Positions 1 through 9,040 are shown, counted from the stretch's first letter. The stretch: 64,000 bases of DNA from Thalassospira sp. MCCC 1A03138 (GCF_002115785.1 NZ_JFJY01000014.1:29391-93390); one strand, 5' to 3'. A program made the numbers and translations. The notes: a model not told the origin generated them from the letters alone.

Positions 1-1356
1 AGCAGAACTGACGCCCGTAATTTCAGGGCTGGCCAACGGATTGCGTCCAACGCGTTGAATTAACGTGCCTGAAACCGCCAGCGCCGCACCACAAATGATC
101 GCGGCAAAGGTGCGTTCGGAACGCTGGAGGAGGATGTCATGGAAGCTTTCACCGCCGGTCAGAAGCACAAAATCATGGCCGTTAAACGATACAAACAAAG
201 ATAAGCCGAGGCCTGTAACCAGCCCGAATACCAGTACCAGGCTCAGCACATTTTTCGAGACAATCTGCTGATCGGGGTGGTGATCCTCGCTTTGCTGGCC
301 GGGCATGATCCGTGCCTTGCGCAGGATCAGAATGATGAAGGGGGCGCCGATCAATGCGGTGGCCGCACCTGTCGGAACGATGTCACCGCCAAGCCCATTC
401 ATCTGCCGGACAAGGAAGTCGATGCACAGCAATGCAAAGCCCCCGGTCAACAGAGAATAGATCATCAGATCGCGCGAACGCGTCAGACCGGCAATGCGCA
501 GAGCGGCTGGAACCGCCAGACCGATAAAACCGATCAATCCGGCGGCCGAAATGACCGATGCGGTAATGAAGACGGCAAAGCCCAGAATCAGCAGTCGCAA
601 GATGGTTACACGCGCACCAAGCGAGCTTGCGGTGTCGTCACCAAGCGCAAGAAGATCAAGCGGGCGTGACAGCAACAGCACAACCGCAACACCAACCAGC
701 AGGCGGGGCAAAACAAACTGCGTTGAGTCCCAGCCATTTTGCGCGAGGTCTCCTGCCCCCCACATGAAGACCGATTGCAGATATTGTTCGTTAAACAGCA
801 GGAAAATCTGCGTACCCGATTGCAGCATCAGATTGATGATCATCCCGGCTAATATCAGCCACAGTGTCGCATTGGCGCGCCGCGATGCAATCAGATAAAC
901 CGCGCCAAGGGCGATCATGCCACCGGCAAGCGCAGCGGCTTCCTTGAACGGAGCGAGTGCCGCCGGGGCAAGAAGCAGGAAAACCGTCAGGGCAAATTCA
1001 ACACCGGCACCAACCCCAAGGGTGGTCGGCGATGCCAAGGGGTTGCGCAATACCGTCTGGATCGCAGCACCGGCCAAGGCCAGACCGGCTCCGCAGATAA
1101 AGGCCATTGTGATCCGCGGCAGGGTGCTGAAATGAAACAGGATCTGGTCGAAATCGGTTTCGTCGGGATGAAATATAACATTCATCCCGGCGCCGTTTTG
1201 CAGGAACGGCCAAAGATCGTTGATCAGGATGGTAACGGAACAAAGCGCAAGGACAATACACAGGATGGTTGGGCCGCGATGGAAAAAGCGGTTCATGTCA
1301 CTATTGATGGCGCGGGTCATTGCAGGGTTCGCTTCATGGGACTTTTGGCCGCTCAT
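1..1356 (-). CDS. Iron-siderophore ABC transporter permease, FhuB-type fused double permease (partial)
   Basis: Inner-membrane permease that would carry ferric siderophore from the binding protein into the cytoplasm. I translated it from the reverse strand. The start ATG (1356-1354) overlaps the stop of the upstream binding-protein gene as ATGA, and the frame stays open to the window edge, so the C-terminus is missing. A hydrophobic segment near residues 25-45 is followed by the FecCD signature LAGAAIQTVLRNPLASPTTLG. The same motif recurs near the window edge as VSGTLIQRVGRNPLASPEITG. Two FecCD halves in one chain is the FhuB arrangement, whereas most FecCD permeases are single. It is last of four genes in the operon. 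The substrate cannot be read from sequence. Confidence 0.9.
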   Translation of the reverse strand, partial: MSGQKSHEANPAMTRAINSDMNRFFHRGPTILCIVLALCSVTILINDLWPFLQNGAGMNVIFHPDETDFDQILFHFSTLPRITMAFICGAGLALAGAAIQTVLRNPLASPTTLGVGAGVEFALTVFLLLAPAALAPFKEAAALAGGMIALGAVYLIASRRANATLWLILAGMIINLMLQSGTQIFLLFNEQYLQSVFMWGAGDLAQNGWDSTQFVLPRLLVGVAVVLLLSRPLDLLALGDDTASSLGARVTILRLLILGFAVFITASVISAAGLIGFIGLAVPAALRIAGLTRSRDLMIYSLLTGGFALLCIDFLVRQMNGLGGDIVPTGAATALIGAPFIILILRKARIMPGQQSEDHHPDQQIVSKNVLSLVLVFGLVTGLGLSLFVSFNGHDFVLLTGGESFHDILLQRSERTFAAIICGAALAVSGTLIQRVGRNPLASPEITGVSSA

Positions 1357-2285
1357 TTAACCGGGCCGCTTTCCATGCTTTCGGCAAGAAGCCGTGCAAA
1401 GCGCAAGGCCGATGGCATGCCGCCATAGGCCCATACGACGGGCAATTCATAGACCCGGTCATTCTTAACGAAATCAAGGATTTTCCAGACCGGAGATGCC
1501 CAGACTTTTTCACGGATCACGTCGGGCACCGGGTTCAGATACACCAGTGTATCCTGCGCACGGGGGCCAAGGATTTCAACGCCACCCTTGGCAAAGCCCC
1601 AATTATTGACTGGTCCCTGATAGGCCAGCGGCAGGTCCATTTTCGCAAGTACCGTGCCGGGCAGAGATGATTTGCCATAAAGTCCTATATGACTTTCGGA
1701 GACGAACTGGGTAATGGCAAGGGCGTGACCCGGCGGCATGGCGGCCCGAACACGATCGCCATATTCAGCAAATTTGACATCGGCATCGTCAAGCCATGCT
1801 TTGGCTTCGGCTTGACGATCGGTGGCCTTGGCGAGGGTTTTGAGAAGTTTTTGCGCCTCGGGCAGGGCATCGCGATTGTTGTTATAGACCGACAATACGA
1901 TGGTTGGGGCGATGGCATTGAAATTGTCATATGCCATTTCAAGGTTCTTGCTGATCACGATCAGGTCAGGCTTGGCCGCGCGCAGGGCTTCCATATTGGG
2001 GGCGGCGCGCTGGCCAATATCGGTGAAGTTTTCGGGAAGGTCCGGCTTGGCGACCCAGTCAAGGTAATCGTTGGGATCGGCAATTGCGACCGGGTCCAAC
2101 CCCAGTGCAATGACGGTTTCGGTTGTCGCCCAATTGGTCACGGCAATGCGTTTAGCCGGGGCATCAAGCTTTAGGGTGCCGTGCTCATGTTCAATGGTAA
2201 TCGGATCGGCATGGGCCATTTGGGGCGTAAGTGCTGCGGTTAAACCGGCGATCACGAACAGGCGAAGAAACAGGTGTCTGATCAT
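1353..2285 (-). CDS. Iron-siderophore ABC transporter periplasmic binding protein (second copy)
   Basis: FhuD/FecB-like periplasmic binding protein (TroA fold) of 310 residues. An N-terminal signal peptide ends around PQMAHA-DP. The opening DAPAKRIAVTNWATTETVIALGLDPVAIAD is typical of the family, as is the AAKPDLIVISKNL segment of the first lobe. It overlaps the permease start by 4 bp and lies 6 bp downstream of a paralogous binding-protein gene, so all are translated from one message. The two paralogues share the layout and many motifs (ETV-ALGLDPVAI, NPNMEALR/SPNLEVLR, WGF, ASPVWK) but differ clearly, suggesting an old duplication with specialisation. Ligand unknown. Confidence 0.88.
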   Translation of the reverse strand: MIRHLFLRLFVIAGLTAALTPQMAHADPITIEHEHGTLKLDAPAKRIAVTNWATTETVIALGLDPVAIADPNDYLDWVAKPDLPENFTDIGQRAAPNMEALRAAKPDLIVISKNLEMAYDNFNAIAPTIVLSVYNNNRDALPEAQKLLKTLAKATDRQAEAKAWLDDADVKFAEYGDRVRAAMPPGHALAITQFVSESHIGLYGKSSLPGTVLAKMDLPLAYQGPVNNWGFAKGGVEILGPRAQDTLVYLNPVPDVIREKVWASPVWKILDFVKNDRVYELPVVWAYGGMPSALRFARLLAESMESGPVK

Positions 2286-2291
2286 ATCGAT

Positions 2292-3239
2292 TTACGATCC
2301 CTGTGCGGTGGTCTTGGTCACGGCATCAGCAAGCTGTTCGGCAAAACGTGCTGCTGACAAAAGCCCGCCAAATGTCCAGCTTGCAGGGACTTCATAGACG
2401 GTGTTTTGCCGGTTGAACGGCAGTGCCTTCCAGACCGGAGAGGCAAAAAGTTTGGCCTTCACCGGATCGGGGGTGGGTTCGATATAGGCGACATGAGTCG
2501 GGCCGAGTTTGGCAAGATCGCCAATTTCGCCATTGCTGAAGCCCCAGCCATTAAGCGGGCCAGTCCATGCATTGGCAAATCCCATCCGCGCCAGTGTCGA
2601 TCCGAAAAGCGATGTGGTGCCGTGAATGCGGAAATGGGCACCATCAAGGATGCGTACGACCGAGAATTTGGCATCATCACCAACGGCCTTGCGGATGCGG
2701 TCGGCGGCGGTGATGATCCGTTGATTGGCCGACGCGATGATTTCCTCTGCCTTGTCGCTGCGCCCGGTCAGTTTACCGATATTGCGCGTGAGCTCCTCTG
2801 CCTTTTCAAGAGCGGGCTGATCGCTGTTATAGATCGAATAGACTATGGTTGGGGCAAGAGCCGATAGCTTGTCATAGGCCATGGCGACTTCGTTACTGAT
2901 CAGGATGACGTCGGGGTGACTATCGCGCAGAACTTCGAGGTTAGGGGATCTGCGTTCGCCAAGATCGGCAAATTCAGCGGGTAGGGCAGGTTCGACGACC
3001 CATGCGCGATATCCGTCGGCCTCCGGGATGGCGACCGGATCAAGACCAAGGGCCAGAACCGTTTCCGTCAGTGACCAGTTCGATACGGCAATCCGGGTCG
3101 GGGGTGTTGCGAAATTTACCGTTCCCATTTCATGGCGATAGGTTTCAGCCAATGCGATTGTCGGGGCGATGGTCGGTGCAAGGATGCCGGTTGCAATCAT
3201 GCAGGAACAGGCAATTGAAGCGATCAGACGGTTTCGCAT
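2292..3239 (-). CDS. Iron-siderophore ABC transporter periplasmic binding protein (first copy)
   Basis: FhuD/FecB-like solute-binding protein of 315 residues, paralogous to the next gene. The signal peptide is hydrophobic and repetitive (ILAPTIAPTIALA) and probably cleaves before ETYRHEMG. Family motifs include PTRIAVSNWSLTETVLALGLDPVAIPE near residue 45 and the SHPDVILISNEVA strand. It lies 10 bp downstream of the ATPase gene and 6 bp upstream of the second binding protein. Two binding proteins feeding one permease would let a single channel serve two siderophores or two iron-complex forms. That is inference from the arrangement. Confidence 0.88.
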   Translation of the reverse strand: MRNRLIASIACSCMIATGILAPTIAPTIALAETYRHEMGTVNFATPPTRIAVSNWSLTETVLALGLDPVAIPEADGYRAWVVEPALPAEFADLGERRSPNLEVLRDSHPDVILISNEVAMAYDKLSALAPTIVYSIYNSDQPALEKAEELTRNIGKLTGRSDKAEEIIASANQRIITAADRIRKAVGDDAKFSVVRILDGAHFRIHGTTSLFGSTLARMGFANAWTGPLNGWGFSNGEIGDLAKLGPTHVAYIEPTPDPVKAKLFASPVWKALPFNRQNTVYEVPASWTFGGLLSAARFAEQLADAVTKTTAQGS

Positions 3240-3249
3240 GGTCAGGGTC

Positions 3250-4026
3250 CTAGGCTATGTAACTGACATAATGAGTGGATTCCGGCAAGCGGATCACACC
3301 TATTTCGGTTTGGAAAATATCGCGAAGCGTATCGGCTTGCATGAAGTCGGCTGCTGTGCCCTGCCAGCACGTTTGGCCGCCGCGAAGTGCGAGGATATGA
3401 TCGGCAAACCGTCCGACCATGTCGATATCGTGCAGAACGGCAATCACGGTAAGGCCGATTTCGGATTTAAGATTGGCGACAAGTTGCAGGATGTCGCGTT
3501 GATGACCGACATCAAGGGCGGATGTCGGTTCATCAAGCAACAGAACCGGGGCATCCTGGGCAAGCAGCATGGCGAGCCAGACACGTTGGCGTTCCCCACC
3601 CGAAAGACTTGCGACAAAGCGGTCGGCAAATTCGGTGACGTGGGTCATTTCCATGGCACGGTCGATTTTTTCGTGATCTTCCGCGCGATATCGGCCAAAG
3701 GCACCGCGCCACGGATATCGGCCAAAGGCAACCAGTTCACGGACACTGAGATGGGCTGGGACAATCGGGCTTTGCGGCAGATAGGCGACCTTGCGGGCGA
3801 AATCGCGTGTGCTGTGGCTATCAAGGATTTGCGTATCTAGCGTGATCTGGCCGGATGCCGGTTTGTTTTTGCGGGCGAGCAATTTCAAAAGCGTGCTTTT
3901 GCCCGATCCGTTATGTCCGACAATCGCGCTGAATTCGCCTGTCGGGAAGGATATCGATATATCGCCAAGCAGCGTTTTCGGGTTCTTGCCTTCGCTTTGG
4001 AAGGAGACATTTTTCAGATCGAACAT
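3250..4026 (-). CDS. Iron-siderophore ABC transporter ATPase, FhuC-like
   Basis: Cytoplasmic ATPase of the importer, 258 residues, the usual FhuC/FepC length. Walker A GHNGSGKST is at residues 37-45, the Q-loop is in AYLPQSPIVP, the signature LSGGERQRVWLA starts at 141, Walker B VLLLDE is at 161-166, and an H-loop HDIDM follows. It is the first gene of the leftward operon. A Fur-box-like palindrome (4101-4115) lies about 75 bp upstream of the start, consistent with repression by iron. All catalytic motifs look intact. Confidence 0.92.
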   Translation of the reverse strand: MFDLKNVSFQSEGKNPKTLLGDISISFPTGEFSAIVGHNGSGKSTLLKLLARKNKPASGQITLDTQILDSHSTRDFARKVAYLPQSPIVPAHLSVRELVAFGRYPWRGAFGRYRAEDHEKIDRAMEMTHVTEFADRFVASLSGGERQRVWLAMLLAQDAPVLLLDEPTSALDVGHQRDILQLVANLKSEIGLTVIAVLHDIDMVGRFADHILALRGGQTCWQGTAADFMQADTLRDIFQTEIGVIRLPESTHYVSYIA

Positions 4027-4100
4027 TGGGCGGAAACTCGCAAGAAGTCGGTGCCGATACGAAATGACGGATTATATCCGGCAAAGCAGGCAACTGAATA

Positions 4101-4115
4101 TGAGAATGCCTATCA
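4101..4115. promoter_or_regulatory. Fur-box candidate
   Basis: TGAGAATGCCTATCA is the reverse complement of TGATAGGCATTCTCA and matches the 7-1-7 Fur consensus TGATAATCATTATCA at 12 of 15 positions. It lies between the divergent siderophore operon (start 4026) and the SMP-30 gene (start 4324), closer to the former. Iron-dependent repression of the importer is inferred. Alphaproteobacteria may use Irr or RirA instead, so which protein binds is open. Confidence 0.6.
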
Positions 4116-4323
4116 ATAACCAAATGAAAATGCAACCGAGTTGCGATTGCGAACCATGGTTTGAGTCAATCATCATACAAAATGACTTTTCAGTTTCCCC
4201 CTTTCGCGATAGCAATAGACATAATGATTTCCCTGCGCCGGATCGTGGCTTGATGGCCGACTGGTTTGCATTAAAGGGACAGGTTAAAACGGGGGAACCC
4301 CGCCAGAATCTCAGGGAGATATT

Positions 4324-5214
4324 ATGTCCAAAGTTAAAACGGTCCTGCCAAATCTGCGCTGTACGCTGGGCGAAGGACCGCATTGGGATGTCGAGGATGG
4401 TGTCCTTTATTGGGTCGACATTGTCGGTAAAACAGCATTCGCCTTGCGCCCGAGCGATGGCGGATCGCGCAGCTGGACTTTCAATCAGTCAGTATCGGCG
4501 ATCGTGCCTCGCACGAGTGGCGGGCTGTTGGTGGCCTTGGCCGACGGTTTGGCGTTTCTGGATGCCGAAAGTGGACAGACCATGCCGTTTGTTGCCCCAG
4601 ATGCAGACCACCCCGGCAATCGGTCGAACGAGGCGCGTGTCGATCCGGCAGGGCGGTTCTGGCACGGGACCATGCAAAACAATATTGGCCCGAATGGCGA
4701 AGACCTGCCCGTTACGGTTTCGACGGGAACTTTGAACCGGGTCGAGCCGAGTGGCGATATCAAACGCTTTGTTGCCGATATCGGGATTTCCAATACGTTG
4801 CTGTGGTCGGCTGATGGCACAAAGATGTTCTTTGGCGACACGATCAGGAACACGCTTGATGTCTATGATTTCGATATGGCGACCGGTGTGCCGTCAAACC
4901 CGAAACCGTTCTTTGGCCCGCAAGCGCGCGGGAATATGGATGGATCGGCAATGGATGCGGATGGCTATATCTGGAACGCGCGTTGGGGGGGACGTTGCCT
5001 GATCCGGTTTGCACCCGATGGATCGGTGGATCGTATTGTCGAATTGCCGGTTACCCAGCCGACCAGTTGTGTTTTTGGTGGCCCGGATCTCAAGACGCTT
5101 TATATCACGTCAGCATCCGTTGGGCTGGACGGCAATGGTAACGATCTTGAAGGTGCTTTGTTGTCGATTGAAACCGATGTGGCGGGGCAGGTTTGCAACC
5201 GCTTTGCCGGTTAG
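4324..5214 (+). CDS. SMP-30/gluconolactonase/regucalcin family sugar lactonase
   Basis: Six-bladed beta-propeller protein of 296 residues. The family hydrolyses sugar lactones (gluconolactone, L-arabinono- or xylonolactone) with one divalent metal. The N-terminal LGEGPHWDVEDGVLYWVDI carries the first metal-ligand Glu. Other blade motifs are RSNEARVDPAGRFWHGTM, SADGTKMFFGDT and DGSAMDADGYIWNARWGG. Residues near the usual metal Asn differ slightly (ISNTLLWS in place of the common NGLAWS). The ATG follows a good ribosome site (AGGGAGATATT). It is divergent from the iron operon and has no sugar-catabolic neighbours, so its substrate is not indicated. Confidence 0.85.
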   Translation: MSKVKTVLPNLRCTLGEGPHWDVEDGVLYWVDIVGKTAFALRPSDGGSRSWTFNQSVSAIVPRTSGGLLVALADGLAFLDAESGQTMPFVAPDADHPGNRSNEARVDPAGRFWHGTMQNNIGPNGEDLPVTVSTGTLNRVEPSGDIKRFVADIGISNTLLWSADGTKMFFGDTIRNTLDVYDFDMATGVPSNPKPFFGPQARGNMDGSAMDADGYIWNARWGGRCLIRFAPDGSVDRIVELPVTQPTSCVFGGPDLKTLYITSASVGLDGNGNDLEGALLSIETDVAGQVCNRFAG

Positions 5215-5389
5215 GCAGGTACTGGGTTCCATGGTGTCAGGCGGTTTTGCCGCCTGAGTGCCGTAATGAAATAACATAACTTTAATCAGTAATTTTGCCG
5301 CTTTTTGGCCTTGGTTTTCTTGTTGTTTGCGGTCACGATTGCGAACGGGGGACTACACCCGATAAAAACACGAGCAAACTGAGGCCATA

Positions 5390-6955
5390 ATGAAACTCTC
5401 TTCATGGATTTGGGGAAGGTTGCAGGCGGTATTGATGATCGGGCTTTTGGCTCTGGTCACGGGCTGTACCGGACTGCAATCCAATCAGGACCGGGTTACC
5501 GGCACCGTCGTTTTCCGCGAAAGAATTGCCCTGGCACCAAACAGTGCAAATCTTGTCGTGCGACTTCTTGATGTATCAAAAGCCGATGCGCCGTCGATGG
5601 AAATTGCATCCATAACCCATCCGGCGACCAATCCGCCGATGGTATTTATCCTGCCCTATGATGCCAAACAGATCGATCCGCGCCATCGATATGTGATCGA
5701 GGCAAAGATCGAGACCAAGAATGGCGATCTTCTGTTTCGCAATGATCAGGCATATCCCGTGCTGACCAATGATGCGCCCGATGATGTCGAAGTGATGGTC
5801 AAACGCGCCGGGCCGGGATCAGCGGCCGCCGCGCGCAATGGCGGCAGTTCGGATGTTGAACGCGATGTTGCCGCGATCGAGGCACGCCTGCCTGATCTCC
5901 GGATGATCCCGGGCAGTTATAGTGCCGGGGACAGCAAGGCGACATTCAAGGCCTATGTCACTACCGATGGGCAGCCTGTCTATGTGGAGGAACATCGTGA
6001 TCTTGGGGATTATGGCAAGTCGGATGTCAAATTCTATTATCGCAATGGCAAGCTTCTGCGATTTGTTGAAGATGCCAATCGCATGAATTTTGGCGGAGCA
6101 AGTGACGGTGATGTGCTGAACTTTACGCTTAATCTTGATTTTGCCATGGGCCGCTTTGCCGGGGGATCGAAAACCGTCAATGGCGTACCTGGCACCCCGG
6201 ACGAGCATGAAGTCAGCGGGGCGATGGCGCAAAGCAAGGTCGCATTAAGCCGGATCGAGGCCGCCCTTGGTGAAGCTGCAATGGCACCGGTTACCGGGCG
6301 CCAGACTTTTGTCTGCGAGGATAAAAGCCGGTTCTATGCTACTTTCGAGGGGCGCAAGGGCGAGGCGGTTATTGAATTTCTTGGCCGTGAGCCGCTTGTC
6401 CTGAACATCAAGCGGACCGGTTCCGGGTATGAATATGCCAACGAGATGTATTCAATTCGTGGCAAAGGCCAGGAAGCGATCTGGACCGGGCCGAGTGGTT
6501 CGACCAAATGTGCGGTTTCTGCCGAAATTACCGGGCTTGCACTTGCCCCCGGCGATTTCCCGGTCGTCGATATCACGGAGCTTGAAAAACCGGAAAATCC
6601 GGAATGGACCCGTTTCATCAACGAACTGATGCCAGCAATCAATTCCTGCCTTGCGGTATCAAGCGGTGATCTGACGTCGGTTCTGAAAGCCTGGCCGTTG
6701 AACCATGGCATGGTCGGCGTTCGCACGATAAACAGCAATGGCGGGCGCTACGACTGCCTTGCGCCGACCGACGGGCTTGGCGAAGTTCATACCGAACTGG
6801 TCGAGGCCAACACCAACCGCCTGCCCGGGGAGGGCAATGTACGCTTCACCCCGGCAAGCGGGGCCTATCCCGGTGGGGAATGCTTCAGCCACCAGCGGCT
6901 TGAACATAACGGCATCTTTATCGGCTGGCTGTCGCGTAACAACTGCACGAGCTGA
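5390..6955 (+). CDS. Lipoprotein with YbaY-like and MliC-like (lysozyme inhibitor) domains
   Basis: Predicted lipoprotein of 521 residues. A type II signal peptide ends with the lipobox LVTG-C (Cys26). Residues about 36-138 resemble the YbaY/YscW-type lipoprotein domain (VTGTVVFRERIALAPNS, VRLLDVS, FILPYD). Residues about 150-300 match nothing I know. Residues about 306-376 carry the MliC pattern: FVCEDKSRFYATF, a GYEYANEMYSIRGKGQEAIW core and a closing Cys374 that could pair with Cys309. MliC proteins inhibit C-type lysozyme. The last 115 residues contain four Cys (420, 456, 498, 519) and are unrecognised. It is followed by a strong terminator. Envelope protection is inferred from the MliC part. 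Confidence 0.72.
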   Translation: MKLSSWIWGRLQAVLMIGLLALVTGCTGLQSNQDRVTGTVVFRERIALAPNSANLVVRLLDVSKADAPSMEIASITHPATNPPMVFILPYDAKQIDPRHRYVIEAKIETKNGDLLFRNDQAYPVLTNDAPDDVEVMVKRAGPGSAAAARNGGSSDVERDVAAIEARLPDLRMIPGSYSAGDSKATFKAYVTTDGQPVYVEEHRDLGDYGKSDVKFYYRNGKLLRFVEDANRMNFGGASDGDVLNFTLNLDFAMGRFAGGSKTVNGVPGTPDEHEVSGAMAQSKVALSRIEAALGEAAMAPVTGRQTFVCEDKSRFYATFEGRKGEAVIEFLGREPLVLNIKRTGSGYEYANEMYSIRGKGQEAIWTGPSGSTKCAVSAEITGLALAPGDFPVVDITELEKPENPEWTRFINELMPAINSCLAVSSGDLTSVLKAWPLNHGMVGVRTINSNGGRYDCLAPTDGLGEVHTELVEANTNRLPGEGNVRFTPASGAYPGGECFSHQRLEHNGIFIGWLSRNNCTS

Positions 6956-6975
6956 TTGCCGAAAGTCCCTAACAG

Positions 6976-7009
6976 AAAAGCCCCGCAGCACTGGCTGCGG
7001 GGCTTTTTT
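6976..7009. terminator. Bidirectional rho-independent terminator
   Basis: A 14-bp perfect stem, AAAAGCCCCGCAGC pairing with GCTGCGGGGCTTTT, has a four-base loop with runs of A and T on either side. It can end the lipoprotein transcript on + and the acetyltransferase transcript on -. Confidence 0.93.
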
Positions 7010-7043
7010 CATCAAATCACGGTCGTTTAATCAATATGCCAAC

Positions 7044-7550
7044 TCAATGTGTCATCTGGCCGGTTCCCCGAAGGATGCCCGTGGAACCCGAAAGGGCATC
7101 ACCATTGCCAAGATTGATGCCAAGGAACCGGTGGCGATCAAAATGTCCGGGCATCAAAAGCCCGTTGGCAGGGGCCGCATGGAAGCCGAAGCGCGCGTAA
7201 TAATCCGGATCACCGACCAGCAGAACCGACTTGTGCCCGGTTGACTGTGCGGCATTCAGTGCCGCATACATCAAACCCGCACCAACGCCCGAGCCGCTAT
7301 AGGCCTTTTCAACCGCAAGCGGCCCCAGCAACAGCGAAGACCCGCTGTGACCGGCTTTGACATTCCACAACCGGACTGTTCCGATCATGTGTTTGCCGTC
7401 GTGGGCGACAAACGCCAGACCGTCAGCCGGAAGGCGGCCACGGCGCAGCAATTCAGACGATTTCTGAAAGCGCGACGGACCCATGACGCGATCAAGCAGC
7501 TTTTCACGTTCGACGTGCGAAAGGCTGTTTTCGCGATCAATCACGATCAT
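7044..7550 (-). CDS. GNAT family N-acetyltransferase (YhbS-like)
   Basis: Acetyl-CoA-dependent acetyltransferase of 168 residues. The GNAT core is visible: LLLGPLAVEKAYSGSGVGAGLMYAALNAA (motif A, acetyl-CoA pyrophosphate loop, about residues 93-121) and YYARFGFHAAP (motif B). It starts 12 bp after the ornithine decarboxylase stop and so is the second gene of that leftward operon. Linkage to decarboxylation of ornithine suggests acetylation of a polyamine or related amine, but no substrate residue proves this. Similar YhbS-type proteins are often of unknown substrate. Confidence 0.85.
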   Translation of the reverse strand: MIVIDRENSLSHVEREKLLDRVMGPSRFQKSSELLRRGRLPADGLAFVAHDGKHMIGTVRLWNVKAGHSGSSLLLGPLAVEKAYSGSGVGAGLMYAALNAAQSTGHKSVLLVGDPDYYARFGFHAAPANGLLMPGHFDRHRFLGINLGNGDALSGSTGILRGTGQMTH

Positions 7551-7561
7551 CGATGAGATCC

Positions 7562-8695
7562 CTAGATCACATAGGCGGTCAGCGGTGCGAAACCGTTGAA
7601 CGCCACCGAGGCATAAGTGGTGGTATAGGCACCGGTTGCTTCGATCAGAACCTCGTCACCGATGGTCAGTGCAATCGGCAGATCGTAGGGTTTCTTTTCG
7701 TAAAGCACGTCAGCCGAATCACATGTCGGACCGGCAAGAACGCACGGTGCAACATCGCCGCCGTCATGGATCGTGGTGATCGGATAACGGATCGCTTCAT
7801 CCATGGTTTCGGCAAGGCCGCCGAATTTACCGATATCGAGGTAAACCCAACGTACCGGATCATCGGCATGTTTACGCGAAATCAGAACGACTTCGGCTTT
7901 GATCACGCCGGCATCGCCAACCATGCCACGGCCCGGTTCGATGATGGTTTCGGGCATGTGGTTGCCGAAATGTGTGTGAAGCGCGTCGATGATTGCTGCA
8001 CCGTATGCTTCGGTTGCCGGAACGTCGCGCAGATAACGGGTCGGGAAACCGCCACCCATATTGACCATGCGAAGGACAATGCCCTTTTCGGCAAGGGTGC
8101 GGAAAATCGACGAGGCTTCTGCAAGGGCTGTGTTCCAGGCATCAAGATTGCACTGCTGCGATCCGACATGGAAGGAAACGCCGTATGCGTCCAGACCCAT
8201 GTGATGGGCATGCTGAAGAACTTCAAGCGCCATGCTCGGCGCGCAACCGAATTTGCGCGACAGTGGCCATTCGGCACCTTCGCCATCGGTCAGGATGCGG
8301 CAGAATACACGCGAAGCCGGGGCTACACGGGCAATCTTTTCGACTTCTTCGACGCAATCAACGGCGAACAGGCGAACACCCAGCGCGTAGGCACGCGCAA
8401 TGTCACGTTCCTTTTTGATGGTGTTGCCAAACGAAATACGCTCCGGGCTTGCACCTGCGGCCATCGCCATTTCGATTTCAGGCACGGATGCAGTGTCGAA
8501 ATTGCTGCCAAGATCGGCAAGCAGGCTCAGAACTTCCGGTGCCGGGTTTGCCTTGACCGCATAGAAAACACGGGAATCCGGCAGGGCACGGGTGAAGGTT
8601 TCGTAGTTGCGCTGAACCACGTCAAGGTCGACAACCAGGCACGGACCTTCCGGTCGGCTCTGGGCGAGAAAATCGATAATACGCTGCGTTGCCAT
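7562..8695 (-). CDS. Ornithine decarboxylase (alanine-racemase fold, group IV)
   Basis: PLP enzyme converting ornithine to putrescine, the entry to polyamine synthesis. Counting from the chosen start, FYAVKANP holds the PLP lysine Lys48, HVGSQ and the MVNMGGGFPTRY glycine loop follow, EPGRGMVGDAG binds PLP phosphate, and GPTCDSADVLY carries the essential Cys and Asp. I chose ATG 8695 (MATQRIIDF) over an in-frame ATG 21 bp upstream because GGGAGA lies 8 bases before it and close relatives start there. Lysine/ornithine dual specificity occurs in this group and cannot be excluded. The gene follows a roughly 345-nt structured leader. Confidence 0.93.
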   Translation of the reverse strand: MATQRIIDFLAQSRPEGPCLVVDLDVVQRNYETFTRALPDSRVFYAVKANPAPEVLSLLADLGSNFDTASVPEIEMAMAAGASPERISFGNTIKKERDIARAYALGVRLFAVDCVEEVEKIARVAPASRVFCRILTDGEGAEWPLSRKFGCAPSMALEVLQHAHHMGLDAYGVSFHVGSQQCNLDAWNTALAEASSIFRTLAEKGIVLRMVNMGGGFPTRYLRDVPATEAYGAAIIDALHTHFGNHMPETIIEPGRGMVGDAGVIKAEVVLISRKHADDPVRWVYLDIGKFGGLAETMDEAIRYPITTIHDGGDVAPCVLAGPTCDSADVLYEKKPYDLPIALTIGDEVLIEATGAYTTTYASVAFNGFAPLTAYVI

Positions 8696-9040
8696 TGGGG
8701 CGTTCTCCCATTCCACGATATGGCAGCTTGCGGTACCTGATGCGTTTAGGCGCGGTGGAGGCGCAGTAACGCGGACTACCGACAGGCTGATAAGCTCCGG
8801 TGCCTACCGGAACTTGCGAAACTTTTTGCCTCGCTATGGATGGGAGTTTCCCGTCCGCACGTAGGGCAATGATGGTGTGCCTCTTCAGTGTCGGTGGTAT
8901 TTGGACAACCACCTGAGACCAAAAAAGCCCTACACCGTCGTTGCTTTAAGTAAGTCCTACAGGGTTCCATCTAGCAGGACCACCACAGGCACGTGCGACT
9001 TTGGGCAAGTCGCGATGTACGCCTGTTGAACCTCGCGTGC
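8696..9040 (-). ncRNA. Structured 5' leader of ornithine decarboxylase, speF-motif candidate
   Basis: About 345 nt without a convincing gene precedes the decarboxylase and reads as a chain of hairpins on the - strand. The clearest are GCGACTT/AAGTCGC (8995-9013), GGTGGT/ACCACC (8893-8913) and TCCGGT/ACCGGA (8796-8811), each perfect. The speF RNA motif was described upstream of alphaproteobacterial ornithine decarboxylase genes, so position and organism fit. I could not align the consensus here, so the family assignment is inference. Polyamine or ornithine feedback would be the expected role. Confidence 0.55.

Noticed and set aside
3791..4735. 314-codon open frame across the siderophore-SMP-30 space
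   Set aside because: It crosses the Fur-box region and overlaps two well-supported genes in other frames.
7553..8740. 395-codon open frame antisense to ornithine decarboxylase
   Set aside because: It covers the decarboxylase exactly and lacks a ribosome site or any recognisable domain.
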